A stretch of DNA of 64,000 nucleotides from an uncultured Bacteroidota bacterium (GTDB lineage: Bacteria; Bacteroidota; Bacteroidia; Bacteroidales; P3). Below, piece by piece: positions 52,896 through 60,973 of the stretch. Position 1 is the first letter of the stretch, and every line of letters starts with the position of its first letter. Made by a program: the position numbers and the translations under genes. The stretch lies in contig CADBDA010000011.1 of the NCBI GenBank assembly GCA_902793295.1, positions 1-64,000 on the forward strand. Reading direction: 5' to 3'. The notes under the pieces are model-generated. The model was given only the letters and a program-made list of their open reading frames with translations, did not search any database and was not told the origin of the DNA.

Positions 52896-53000
52896 TTTTG
52901 TGCGCATCAATGGCGACAACGTCATCGTTGTATGAAAACATAACGTGAAATAATTGATTGACCTATTGGACCATGGTGGTCCACACTTGACAAAATCCTG

Positions 53001-53034
53001 GGTGGGGCGGTACATGCGGCCCCACCTTTTTTTT
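53001..53034 (+). terminator. Terminator closing the exopolysaccharide locus
   Basis: GGTGGGGC (53001-53008) pairs with GCCCCACC (53019-53026), followed by eight T. It lies 105 bp after the fcl stop. A smaller inverted repeat GGACCATGGTGGTCC lies just before it, near 52968-52982. Confidence 0.93.
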
Positions 53035-53158
53035 GCCCATGGCAAAAGCATTATGGAAAAATAAAAACAATCATCTGCAATAATGGCGCTTTTTTTCCGT
53101 TAAAACATACGTCTTCGGACAATCGTCATGCTAGTGAAAAATCAAAAATAATCATATC

Positions 53159-54547
53159 ATGTTCAAGAAAGAGACATACATAGCACGCCGTGAGCAACTG
53201 CGCAAAGACATAGGCCACGGTCTTATCGTCATGCCGGGCAACCACGAAGCTCCCTGCAACTACACCGACAATACCTATTGGTTCCGTCAGGACAGCACGT
53301 TCCTCTATTTCTTCGGCCTCCAGCGCGAAGATTTGGTGGGTGTCCTCGACTGCGACACCGGCAAGGACTACATCTTCGCCAACGACTACGATATCGACGA
53401 TATCATCTGGACGGGTCCCCTGCCCAGCGTCAAGGAACTGGCTGCTTCGGTGGGCGTCGACAATAGCGGCGACCTGAAAGCACTGCAGACTCTCTGCACC
53501 AAGACCATCGGCGAGGCTCGCAAAATCCACTACTTGCCCCCCTATCGCGCCGACATCATTCGTCAAATCAGTGTCCTGTTGGGTATTGATTACGGTGCCG
53601 TCACCCGTTACGCTTCCATGGACCTCATCAAGGCTTGTGTGAAACAGCGCAGCATCAAGAGCCAGGAGGAAATCGACGAGATCGAGAAGGCCATTGCCAC
53701 AGCCTACAACATGCACGTCGGCGCCATGCGTATGGCCATGCCTGGCCGGTACGAATACGAACTGGCGGGATTCATGGAAGGCGAAGCTTGGAAAGGCAAC
53801 GGCCCTGTCAGCTTCCCCGTCATCATGACCATCCACGGCGAGACGCTTCACAACCACGGCCATAACAACAAACTGGTGGAAGGTCGCATGCTCGTCATGG
53901 ACGCCGGTTGCGAAACGGCTATGAACTACTGCTCCGATATCACTCGTTCCGTGCCGGTGGGCGGTCGCTATAACGAACGCCAGAAGGCTATCTATCAGAT
54001 TGTGCTCGATGCAAATATGGAGGCTATCCGTGTGACCCGTCCGGGCATCACCTACCAGGAGGTTCACACCGCTGCCAGCCGTGTGCTGGCCCAGGGCTAC
54101 AAAGACCTCGGCATACTGCGTGGCAATGTCGACGACATCGTCGCCAACGGTGCCCACAGCCTCCTCATGCCTCACGGCCTCGGCCACATGATGGGTCTGG
54201 ATGTCCACGACATGGAAAACTATGGTCAGATCAATGTCGGCTACGACGACGAAACTCGCCCCTCCGACCAATTTGGCTTGGGCAGCCTGCGCTGCGGTCG
54301 TCGTCTGCAATCGGGCTTCGTTCTCACCGACGAACCGGGCTGCTACTTCATCCCGGCACTCATCGACCAGTGGAAGGCCAATGGCACAAACAAGGACTTC
54401 ATTAATTTCGACGAACTGGAGAAATGGAAAGACTTCGGCGGCATCCGCATCGAAGACGACATTCTCATCACCGATAACGGCTGTCGCGTGCTCGGCAAAC
54501 CCATTCCGAAGACCATCGCCGAAATTGAAGCTACCATGAATTCGTGA
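53159..54547 (+). CDS. pepP: Aminopeptidase P family Xaa-Pro peptidase
   Basis: 462 residues. N-terminal creatinase-like domain about 1-170 (QLRKDIGHGLIVMPGNHEAP; DSTFLYFFGLQREDLVGVLD) and a pita-bread metallopeptidase domain. All metal ligands are visible: VMDAGCETAMNYCSDITRSV (two Asp), MPHGLGHMMGLDVHD (His), FVLTDEPGCYF (Glu) and FGGIRIEDDILIT (Glu). Cuts N-terminal residues before proline; cytosolic, no signal peptide. Single gene with its own terminator. Confidence 0.93.
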   Translation: MFKKETYIARREQLRKDIGHGLIVMPGNHEAPCNYTDNTYWFRQDSTFLYFFGLQREDLVGVLDCDTGKDYIFANDYDIDDIIWTGPLPSVKELAASVGVDNSGDLKALQTLCTKTIGEARKIHYLPPYRADIIRQISVLLGIDYGAVTRYASMDLIKACVKQRSIKSQEEIDEIEKAIATAYNMHVGAMRMAMPGRYEYELAGFMEGEAWKGNGPVSFPVIMTIHGETLHNHGHNNKLVEGRMLVMDAGCETAMNYCSDITRSVPVGGRYNERQKAIYQIVLDANMEAIRVTRPGITYQEVHTAASRVLAQGYKDLGILRGNVDDIVANGAHSLLMPHGLGHMMGLDVHDMENYGQINVGYDDETRPSDQFGLGSLRCGRRLQSGFVLTDEPGCYFIPALIDQWKANGTNKDFINFDELEKWKDFGGIRIEDDILITDNGCRVLGKPIPKTIAEIEATMNS

Positions 54548-54592
54548 CGGCAGAACGAAGCAGATGCTGCTTCTGCTCTTAATATCAATCTG

Positions 54593-54632
54593 AAAGAACG
54601 TCCCACGGCATTGTCGGGGACGTTCTTTCTTT
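54593..54632 (+). terminator. Terminator after pepP
   Basis: AAAGAACGTCCC pairs with GGGACGTTCTTT across an ~11-nt loop and is followed by a T-rich stretch. It lies 46 bp after the pepP stop. Confidence 0.85.
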
Positions 54633-54740
54633 AGGGCAATGCCCGAATGGCGCCACCCTGCTGGCCAATCGCACTTCCCCACAAACCGTCCCCTTTCCAA
54701 AAAGATTTTACTTTTCAATCCCCAATTCTCAATTTATTAG

Positions 54741-54748
54741 TATCTTTG
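54741..54748 (+). promoter_or_regulatory. -7 promoter box for glnA
   Basis: TATCTTTG followed by C, a perfect TAnnTTTGc box, 31 bp before the glnA start codon in an AT-rich region. Confidence 0.8.
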
Positions 54749-54779
54749 CATCCCCAATAAAAATAAAAAAGAGTTAAAA

Positions 54780-56285
54780 ATGAATGCAAATAGCTATAAA
54801 TTAAACCCGAACAGATTGGTCGCCTTCTTGCAGAAACCGGCCAGCCAATTCACTCGCGACGACATGATGCGCGTTATCGAGGAAATGGAAATCGAAATGG
54901 TGAAATTCCGCTACATGGCCCACGACGGACGCCTGAAAACACTGAATTTTGTCATTAACAGCTACGATCACATCCGCGATGTGCTCACCTCTGGCGAACG
55001 CGTCGACGGCTCCAGTCTCTTCCCCTTCCTTGAAGCCGGCAGCAGCGACCTCTACGTCATTCCACGCTTCCGCACCGCTTTCATTGACCCCTTCGCCGAA
55101 ATCCCCACACTCGACATCCTCTGCAATTTCTATACCAAGGATGGTGAGCCTTTCGAGATGGCTCCCGAATATACGCTCCACAAGGCTGGTGAGTCTTTCC
55201 GCAAGGCTACTGGTGGTATGGAGTTCGAGGTGATGGGCGAACTGGAGTATTATGTCATCGCTGACAAGCAGGACGACTACCTGCCGGCCGACCAGCGCGG
55301 CTACCACGCTTCGATGCCGTTCTGCAAATTTGAGGACTTCCGCACCCATGCCATGAAGCTGATAGCTGAATGCGGTGGTCTCATCAAGTACGGCCACAGC
55401 GAGGTGGGTAACTTCACCGTTGGCGACACCATGTATGAACAGAACGAAATCGAGTTCCTGCCTACCACTCTGGAAGATGCGGCCGACCAGCTGGTCATTG
55501 CCAAGTGGATCATGCGTGAACTGGGCCACGAATACGGCATCACCGTCACCTTCGCTCCCAAAATCACTGTCGGTAAGGCTGGCAGCGGCATGCATATCCA
55601 TACCCGCGTAAGCAAGGACGGTAAAAACATGTATGTCGGTGAGAACGGCCTGACCGAGGTGGCTCACAAGACCATTGCCGGCATCCTGAGTTTGGCGGGT
55701 TCGCTGACCGCTTTCGGCGACACCAACCCGACAAGTTACTTCCGTCTGGTGCCCCATCAGGAGGCTCCGACCAACATCTGCTGGGGCGACCGCAACCGTA
55801 GCGCCATGGTACGCGTACCGCTGGGTTGGACCAAGGGTAGCGGCAATATGATGGCGCACTGCAACCCCTTGGAACCTAAGGAAGAAGTGGATTTTAGCTA
55901 CAAACAGACTATCGAGCTCCGCACCCCCGACGGCAGCGCCAACGTCTATCTGCTGCTGGCCGGTATGACCGTCGCCGCTCGCCATGGCTTCGAAATGGAC
56001 AATGCTGTCCAGTATGCCAAGGATCGCTATGTCAGTGTCAACATCTTTGAGCATGAAGATGTGCTGAACCGCCTCGACACACTGCCCGACAGTTGCGCCG
56101 CAAGCGCTGATCTTCTGGAACGCGACCGCGCCCTCTACGAGGAACAGGGTGTCTTCGCTCCGCAACTGATCGACGGCATCATCAAGGATTTGCGTGCCTT
56201 CAACGACCGCAACCTGCGCGCCGAGATTGGCAACGATCCTGAGAAGACGCTGGAGCTGGTGAAGACTTTCATCCATTGTGGATAA
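54780..56285 (+). CDS. glnA: Glutamine synthetase
   Basis: 501 residues. Makes glutamine from glutamate, ammonia and ATP. VDGSSLFPFLEAGSSDLYVI, the active-site segment FEVMGELEYYVI (Glu ligands), KAGSGMHIHTRV (His region), NPTSYFRLVPHQEAPTNICW and the RTPDGSANVYLLLAGM stretch. Length and pattern suit the GSI-like form of Bacteroidota. I do not see the clear adenylylation site of E. coli GlnA. Own promoter; no terminator before the small lipoprotein gene 148 bp on. Confidence 0.94.
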   Translation: MNANSYKLNPNRLVAFLQKPASQFTRDDMMRVIEEMEIEMVKFRYMAHDGRLKTLNFVINSYDHIRDVLTSGERVDGSSLFPFLEAGSSDLYVIPRFRTAFIDPFAEIPTLDILCNFYTKDGEPFEMAPEYTLHKAGESFRKATGGMEFEVMGELEYYVIADKQDDYLPADQRGYHASMPFCKFEDFRTHAMKLIAECGGLIKYGHSEVGNFTVGDTMYEQNEIEFLPTTLEDAADQLVIAKWIMRELGHEYGITVTFAPKITVGKAGSGMHIHTRVSKDGKNMYVGENGLTEVAHKTIAGILSLAGSLTAFGDTNPTSYFRLVPHQEAPTNICWGDRNRSAMVRVPLGWTKGSGNMMAHCNPLEPKEEVDFSYKQTIELRTPDGSANVYLLLAGMTVAARHGFEMDNAVQYAKDRYVSVNIFEHEDVLNRLDTLPDSCAASADLLERDRALYEEQGVFAPQLIDGIIKDLRAFNDRNLRAEIGNDPEKTLELVKTFIHCG

Positions 56286-56433
56286 TGTTATGAAAACTAT
56301 ACAATAAGAACAGACATTCAACGTTATTGTATGGTCGACGTATGGTACAAAGGATTGAGGCACCCATGACACCCTTCGTGCCGTTCGATAAAAATAAACA
56401 TAAACTCATTAACACATTAAAAACAGATTTAAC

Positions 56434-56877
56434 ATGAAAAAATTTTTCTTTTTTGCCATGATGGCAATTGCCACGCTCGGCCTGACCGCTTGTGGCGATG
56501 ACAATGAAGACGCTAACGGACCGCTGGTGGGTACCCAGTGGCTTTACTCTGAAACGGTAACGGATGAAGATGAGGACGGCACATGGGTCTACACCACAGA
56601 TGCTACACTCAAATTCAACGATGCCACCAATGGCTCGTTTGATGTTGTTATGTCGTACACTCTCAATGGCCAGAGTAACCCGTCTTACACTGATGTTGCA
56701 CCGTTCACCTATACCTATGAAGGCACTGCCACCGAAGGTACGGGCAGCATAACTGTCGTGGACCAAGACGGAGAGAGTACAGCTGGTTTCACTGTCAGAG
56801 GCAATGAATTGGAAATGGTCATCGTCGATGATGAAACTGGTCAAGTGGAAGAGGCTATAGTCTTCACCAAAAAATAA
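56434..56877 (+). CDS. Small lipoprotein with acidic surface-export-like signal
   Basis: 147 residues. Lipobox MAIATLGLTAC (Cys 20) followed at once by GDDNEDANG, an acidic stretch like the lipoprotein export signal that sends Bacteroidota lipoproteins to the cell surface. The rest is a single beta-rich domain (GTQWLYSETVTDEDEDGTW ... FDVVMSYTLNGQSNPSY ... GNELEMVIVDDETGQVEEAI) of the lipocalin-like kind. Function unknown. It has a good terminator but no clear promoter, so it may be read from glnA. Confidence 0.8.
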   Translation: MKKFFFFAMMAIATLGLTACGDDNEDANGPLVGTQWLYSETVTDEDEDGTWVYTTDATLKFNDATNGSFDVVMSYTLNGQSNPSYTDVAPFTYTYEGTATEGTGSITVVDQDGESTAGFTVRGNELEMVIVDDETGQVEEAIVFTKK

Positions 56878-56898
56878 TTGCTGACCTCTAACAAAGAT

Positions 56899-56930
56899 AA
56901 AGCTCCGGCTATGTTGCCGGGGCTTTTTTT
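56899..56930 (+). terminator. Terminator after the small lipoprotein gene
   Basis: AAAGCTCCGGC pairs with GCCGGGGCTTT and is followed by seven T. It ends only 25 bp before the aat-folK start. Confidence 0.9.
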
Positions 56931-56955
56931 GACGCAGAAATAATCGTACAATTAA

Positions 56956-58128
56956 ATGGTTTTTAGACTGAACGACGATTCGGTGGGCTTCCCCGACCCG
57001 CGGCTCTCGGAAGCCGACGGCTTCCTGGCTTTCGGCGGTGACATGACACCCGAATGGCTGCTCAACGCCTACTACATGGGCATCTTTCCGTGGTACGACG
57101 ACAAGGATGGGGTGCCTTTCTGGTATTCGCCCGACCCTCGTATGTTGCTCCGACCCTCGGAGTTTCGCTGTTCGAAAACGCTGCGTCGCCTGCTTCGCAG
57201 CGGCCGTATGGAGGTGCGTGTCGACACGGCATTCCGTCAGGTGATAGAGGGCTGCTCCCATGTGAAACGCGACGAGGCCTGTGGCGAGAGTTGGATTACA
57301 TCCCATTTCATCGACGCCTATTGCGAATTGCACCGGCAGGGCTTCGCCCATTCGTTCGAGACCTACCTCGACGGACAACTGGTTGGCGGCCTTTACGGCG
57401 TCAGCTTGAGCGACTATTTCTGTGGAGAGTCGATGTTTCATTTGGTCGATAATGCTTCCAAAGTGGCCTTCGCTCGGATGGTGGAATTCTGCACCTTGCA
57501 CAATTTCCGCTTCGTCGATGCTCAGATGTATACGCCTCACTTGGCTTCACTGGGCGCCAAGGAGGTGCCGCGCGATTCCTTTTTGGGTCTGTTGGCCGAA
57601 CAGGACCTGCAGCGTACCTACCGCGGACAGTGGAAAAACAACAGCGTGGTGCTGCTGCTGGGCAGCAACGTGGGAGAGCGCGTGCCATTGCTGATGCGCG
57701 CGGTGGGTGAAGTGGCCAGTCGCATCGGCACGGTGTCGTGTGCATCGAGCCTCTACGAGACCGAACCGTGGGGCTTCGAGGCCGAACAGAACTTTTTGAA
57801 TCAGGCTGTCGTGGTGGATACCAATTTGGAGGCCGACGAGGTGCTTCGCATTGCGTTGGATATTGAAAAAGAGCTGGGTAGGGTGCGACCCCAGGGGGCT
57901 GTAGGCTACGCTTCGCGCACCATGGATATCGACTTGATTTTCTACAACAGCACCATGATGGACAGCCCGCACCTGACACTGCCCCATCCGCGAATGCAGG
58001 ACCGCCGTTTTGTTCTGGAACCTCTGGTGCAGATAATACCTGACTTTCGACACCCAAAAACGGGAAAAACCATGCGCCAATTGTTCGAAGAATGTACCGA
58101 TTTGGGAGCTGTAAAACTCTATTTTTAA
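56956..58128 (+). CDS. Fused leucyl/phenylalanyl-tRNA-protein transferase and HPPK (Aat-FolK)
   Basis: 390 residues in one open frame with two complete enzymes. Residues 1-225 are Aat, which adds Leu/Phe to N-termini for the N-end rule: GFLAFGGDMTPEWLLNAYYM, GIFPWYDDKDGVPFWYSPDP, ESWITSHFIDAYCELHRQGF, GLYGVSLSDYFCGESMFH, and VDAQMYTPHLASLGAKEVPR. Residues 231-385 are 6-hydroxymethyl-dihydropterin pyrophosphokinase of folate synthesis: VVLLLGSNVGERVPLL, SLYETEPWGFEAEQNFLNQ, SRTMDIDLIFYN, LTLPHPRMQDRRFVLEPLVQ. The linker is about QRTYRGQWKNN. Aat is normally ~200-230 residues and FolK ~160, so neither is cut. No frameshift is seen. Confidence 0.92.
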   Translation: MVFRLNDDSVGFPDPRLSEADGFLAFGGDMTPEWLLNAYYMGIFPWYDDKDGVPFWYSPDPRMLLRPSEFRCSKTLRRLLRSGRMEVRVDTAFRQVIEGCSHVKRDEACGESWITSHFIDAYCELHRQGFAHSFETYLDGQLVGGLYGVSLSDYFCGESMFHLVDNASKVAFARMVEFCTLHNFRFVDAQMYTPHLASLGAKEVPRDSFLGLLAEQDLQRTYRGQWKNNSVVLLLGSNVGERVPLLMRAVGEVASRIGTVSCASSLYETEPWGFEAEQNFLNQAVVVDTNLEADEVLRIALDIEKELGRVRPQGAVGYASRTMDIDLIFYNSTMMDSPHLTLPHPRMQDRRFVLEPLVQIIPDFRHPKTGKTMRQLFEECTDLGAVKLYF

Positions 58129-58179
58129 TGTGTTAGATGATTGATTTTTAATATAAAGGAATTTTTATAGAAAAATATT

Positions 58180-58210
58180 TTTGCCATATCGGAAAAATGT
58201 AGTACTTTTG
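58180..58210 (+). promoter_or_regulatory. Promoter of rplU-rpmA
   Basis: TTTG (58180-58183), a 19-bp spacer and TACTTTTG (58203-58210) followed by C. Start codon 44 bp downstream. Confidence 0.8.
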
Positions 58211-58253
58211 CACTCCATTTTGTGGAAAAATAAACAATTTTAAATTATTTATA

Positions 58254-58562
58254 ATGTACGCAATAGTAGAAATCGCAGGAAAGCAATTCAAGGTCGCCCA
58301 AGATCAGAAGATCTTCGTCAACCGTCTTCAGAATGAGGAAGGTAGCGAGGTCTCTTTTGACACCGTGATGCTCAAGGACAATGATGGTAACGTAACTGTT
58401 GGTCAGCCCTATATCAATGGCGCCAGCGTCAAAGCTACCGTAGTGAAACATCTGAAAGGCAAGAAAGTGCTCGTCTTCAAGAAAATCCGCCGCAAAGGCT
58501 ATCAGAAGATGAACGGCCATCGTGATTATCTGACCCAGATAAAAATCGATAGCATCAATTAA
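58254..58562 (+). CDS. rplU: 50S ribosomal protein L21
   Basis: 102 residues. MYAIVEIAGKQFKVAQDQKI at the start, VSFDTVMLKDNDGNVTVGQP in the middle and KVLVFKKIRRKGYQKMNGHR at the rRNA-binding end are diagnostic. Length is standard. Followed at 32 bp by rpmA, the usual pairing. Confidence 0.98.
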   Translation: MYAIVEIAGKQFKVAQDQKIFVNRLQNEEGSEVSFDTVMLKDNDGNVTVGQPYINGASVKATVVKHLKGKKVLVFKKIRRKGYQKMNGHRDYLTQIKIDSIN

Positions 58563-58594
58563 TTTAGTTACTAACCTTTTAAAACGTATATATT

Positions 58595-58855
58595 ATGGCT
58601 CATAAAAAAGGTGTCGGTAGTTCCAGTAACGGTCGTGAATCCGAAAGCAAACGTTTAGGTGTTAAGATTTTTGGCGGTCAGCAGTGCATCGCTGGCAACA
58701 TTATCGTCCGTCAGCGTGGTACGGTCCACAATCCTGGCCAGAATGTTGGCATGGGTAAGGATCATACCCTCTTCGCTCTGTGCGACGGTGTGGTGAAATT
58801 CCACAAAGGCCGCGAAGACAGATCTTATGTCTCCGTTGTTCCTTGCGCTGAATAA
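58595..58855 (+). CDS. rpmA: 50S ribosomal protein L27
   Basis: 86 residues. [20 protein letters not shown] start without a Firmicutes-type cleaved leader, then [20 protein letters not shown] and [19 protein letters not shown]. Sits at the peptidyl transferase centre. Followed by a strong terminator. Confidence 0.98.
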   Translation: MAHKKGVGSSSNGRESESKRLGVKIFGGQQCIAGNIIVRQRGTVHNPGQNVGMGKDHTLFALCDGVVKFHKGREDRSYVSVVPCAE

Positions 58856-58880
58856 GCACCTGACTGAAAACAGAAAAATG

Positions 58881-58908
58881 AAGGCATCCGATTGGATGCC
58901 TTTTTTTT
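58881..58908 (+). terminator. Terminator after rpmA
   Basis: GGCATCC-GATT-GGATGCC, a perfect seven-pair stem, followed by eight T. The T run overlaps the stop codon of the convergent DAHP synthase gene. Confidence 0.93.
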
Positions 58909-59950
58909 ATTTCTGCATGCGCAGGCTTTCGCCGTGTATCTTCTCGGTCAGCTCGCGTACAAATTCTTCATCAAGCCCTAGCTCGCGTGCTGCTTGCATT
59001 TGGCGGTCCAGCACTTGTTGCCATCGGTGGGGTTGGTAGATGGGCATGTTGTGGGCCTGCTTGATGGTGCCTATATCTTTTGATATCTTCATGCGTTGGC
59101 TGAGCAGCCGCAATATTTCGGCGTCGATGACATCGAGTTGTTCTCGCATGCGCTGCAGGTCGCTGGGACCGGTTTCCTTGTGGGTGCGTGGCTTCAGGTT
59201 GTCGAGCAGCGTGATCAGTTCGTTGGGCGTTATCTGTTGCTGGCTGTCAGTGAGGGCGCTGTCTGGTTCCGGGTGGCATTCGACAATCAGACCGTCGAAG
59301 TGTAGGTCGAGGGCCATCTGCGACAGGGGTGCCACCAGCTCGCGTCGTCCGCCAATATGGCTGGGGTCGCACAGCAGTGGCACTTCGGGCATGCGGCGTC
59401 GCAACTCAATGGGTATCTCCCACAGGGGATTGTTGCGGTAGCCGAAGTTGTTGTAGGTGGAAAAACCGCGGTGTATGGCGGCCAAGTCGTCTATGCCGGC
59501 TTGCTTCAGTCGCTCGAGGGCGCCAATCCACAGCGATATGTCGGGCGTGATGGGATTTTTGACCATCACGGCCAGATGGGTGCCGCGCATTGCTTCTGCC
59601 AGTTCGCCGACCAGGAAGGGGTTGACGCTGGTGCGTGCGCCTAGCCACACGGCATCAATGCCATACTGCACACATAGCGCTACGTGCTCGGGCCGTGCCA
59701 CCTCACAGCAAAAGGGAAGGGGGGTGGCCATTTGCTGCCGGCACGCTGCTATCCATTGTAGGGCGGGCTCACCCATACCTTCAAATCCGCCTGGTCGGGT
59801 GCGGGGCTTCCACACCCCACAGCGTATCAGCCCTATCCGAGGGTCGGACTCGATGGACTTGACGACAGCGTTGAGCCGGTCGGGGCTTTCTACGCTGCAC
59901 GGTCCTGCAATGATGAGTGGTTTGTCGCTGATAGATAGTAGCTTGCTCAT
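58907..59950 (-). CDS. Bifunctional DAHP synthase / chorismate mutase type II
   Basis: 347 residues. N-terminal DAHP synthase of the KDO8P-synthase-like class: PLIIAGPCSVESPDRLNAV, GVWKPRTRPGGFEGMG, VWLGARTSVNPFLVGELAEA, VMVKNPITPDISLWIGA, LLCDPSHIGGRRELVAPLSQ and LIVECHPEPDSALTDSQQQI. Residues about 265-347 are an AroQ-class chorismate mutase (MREQLDVIDAEILRLLSQRM ... ISKDIGTIKQAH). The fusion is common in Bacteroidota. It probably feeds tyrosine and phenylalanine synthesis and may be feedback-regulated through the mutase domain. Confidence 0.95.
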   Translation of the reverse strand: MSKLLSISDKPLIIAGPCSVESPDRLNAVVKSIESDPRIGLIRCGVWKPRTRPGGFEGMGEPALQWIAACRQQMATPLPFCCEVARPEHVALCVQYGIDAVWLGARTSVNPFLVGELAEAMRGTHLAVMVKNPITPDISLWIGALERLKQAGIDDLAAIHRGFSTYNNFGYRNNPLWEIPIELRRRMPEVPLLCDPSHIGGRRELVAPLSQMALDLHFDGLIVECHPEPDSALTDSQQQITPNELITLLDNLKPRTHKETGPSDLQRMREQLDVIDAEILRLLSQRMKISKDIGTIKQAHNMPIYQPHRWQQVLDRQMQAARELGLDEEFVRELTEKIHGESLRMQK

Positions 59951-59975
59951 GATGCGATGTCGTTGTTAACGGACG

Positions 59976-59983
59976 CAAAGTTA
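59976..59983 (-). promoter_or_regulatory. -7 promoter box for DAHP synthase
   Basis: Minus strand reads TAACTTTG followed by C, matching TAnnTTTGc, 26 bp before the start codon. Confidence 0.75.
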
Positions 59984-60114
59984 CACAATTATTTTTGATG
60001 GTATGGCAATAAATCACGGCGATGCTCGTTTATTGATAAAAATATTTTGCAGTAGGATGTGATATTGGCGAGACTTGTGCGTTTGTTATATAGATGAACT
60101 TAACTTGTTGAACA

Positions 60115-60300
60115 ATGAAAAGAATGACCATAAAGCTGGTACGCTTTCTTCTTCTGGGTATTGTCACAGTGATGGGCCTTTCCGCATGTAAGAAAGACCG
60201 CCCGCAGGTGATGTACGGAGTTCCAACATCGTCTTACCACACCATCGGTCAGGACCCGTCGTCACCGGACGCTCCGATTGCACCGCTGCAGGATGAATAG
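60115..60300 (+). CDS. Very small lipoprotein with YGVP motif, rSAM system
   Basis: 61 residues. Lipobox GIVTVMGLSAC (Cys 25), then KKDRPQVMYGVPTSSYHTIG and an acidic, proline-rich tail ending PLQDE. The mature part is only ~37 residues, peptide-like. The MYGVPTSSY motif recurs twice in the larger lipoprotein encoded 10 bp downstream, and a radical-SAM/SPASM gene follows. This makes it a likely substrate or accessory of the enzyme; that is inference from context. No perfect promoter box was found upstream. Confidence 0.8.
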   Translation: MKRMTIKLVRFLLLGIVTVMGLSACKKDRPQVMYGVPTSSYHTIGQDPSSPDAPIAPLQDE

Positions 60301-60310
60301 CTATCATCAG

Positions 60311-60973
60311 ATGAAGATCAAATATTTGAAATTGAAGAATTGGCTGCTGCTGAGCGCCATGAGTCTGCTGGGTCTCGAGGCTTGCCATTGCCATAAGCAG
60401 GTGATTGATAATGACTCCAAAATACAGCCTGACCCGGGAATGGAACATGTGGCTGTGCCCATGTATGGTGTCCCGATGGATAATTTCCAGAATCGTGTGG
60501 TGCCCCCCGAATCGGACGGCATTGGCGAAGTGAAGGTGGAACAGCCACAACCCAACGACCCGCAGGTGACGGTCTATGGCGTCCCGACGGTGGACTTTGC
60601 TGTGAAGGGTAAAGTGTTGGACGGCAGGGGACGACCCGTCAAAGGGGCCCAAGTGGTGCTGGTAAACAGCGATATCGACCCTGAAAACTTGCCGACAAAC
60701 GAGTATTGGCAGGAACGGCTCAAAGAGATTGCCGACACGACTGATGCTTTGGGCACTTTTGAGGTCAGAACCACCGACCGCCCATGGGAACAGGTGCGGG
60801 TGCTGGTGCGCGACGTCGATGGTAAGAAGAACGGCTGGTATCAGGATCAGTTGGTCGATGTCTCCTTTGGCGATCCGGTGCCGAACAAAGACAATGACGG
60901 TGGTCCGATGTCGAAATGGCGCCAGGGTGTGAAACATGCCGAAGTGACCGTGAAGCTGAAAAACAAAAAATGA
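60311..60973 (+). CDS. Putative lipoprotein of the rSAM/lipoprotein system
   Basis: 220 residues from MKIKYLKLKNW. Lipobox AMSLLGLEAC (Cys about 25) followed by HCHKQ. Two YGVP sites: VPMYGVPMDNF (about 53-63) and VTVYGVPTVDFAVKGKVLDG (about 90-109), the latter running into a carboxypeptidase-regulatory/Ig-like beta domain (VKGAQVVLVNSDIDPENL) to the end. This arrangement (MYGxPxxxF then K-G-x-V) recalls the TIGR04134 family named for its pairing with radical-SAM enzymes. ATGs at 60278 and 60293 overlap the gene before; 60311 gives a proper signal. Stop overlaps the enzyme start as ATGA. Confidence 0.85.
   Translation: MKIKYLKLKNWLLLSAMSLLGLEACHCHKQVIDNDSKIQPDPGMEHVAVPMYGVPMDNFQNRVVPPESDGIGEVKVEQPQPNDPQVTVYGVPTVDFAVKGKVLDGRGRPVKGAQVVLVNSDIDPENLPTNEYWQERLKEIADTTDALGTFEVRTTDRPWEQVRVLVRDVDGKKNGWYQDQLVDVSFGDPVPNKDNDGGPMSKWRQGVKHAEVTVKLKNKK

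Noticed and set aside
52968..52982. GGACCATGGTGGTCC palindrome considered as a separate terminator
   Set aside because: No T run follows. The real terminator with eight T lies 20 bp on.
53126..56372. Two open frames over 500 codons on the minus strand opposite pepP and glnA
   Set aside because: Both are mirror frames of strongly recognised enzymes; codon bias in this GC-rich DNA keeps the antisense frames open.
60081..60107. TTTG-N15-TAACTTG as promoter of the rSAM system
   Set aside because: The -7 element lacks one base of TAnnTTTG and the spacer is too short, so it was not called as a feature.
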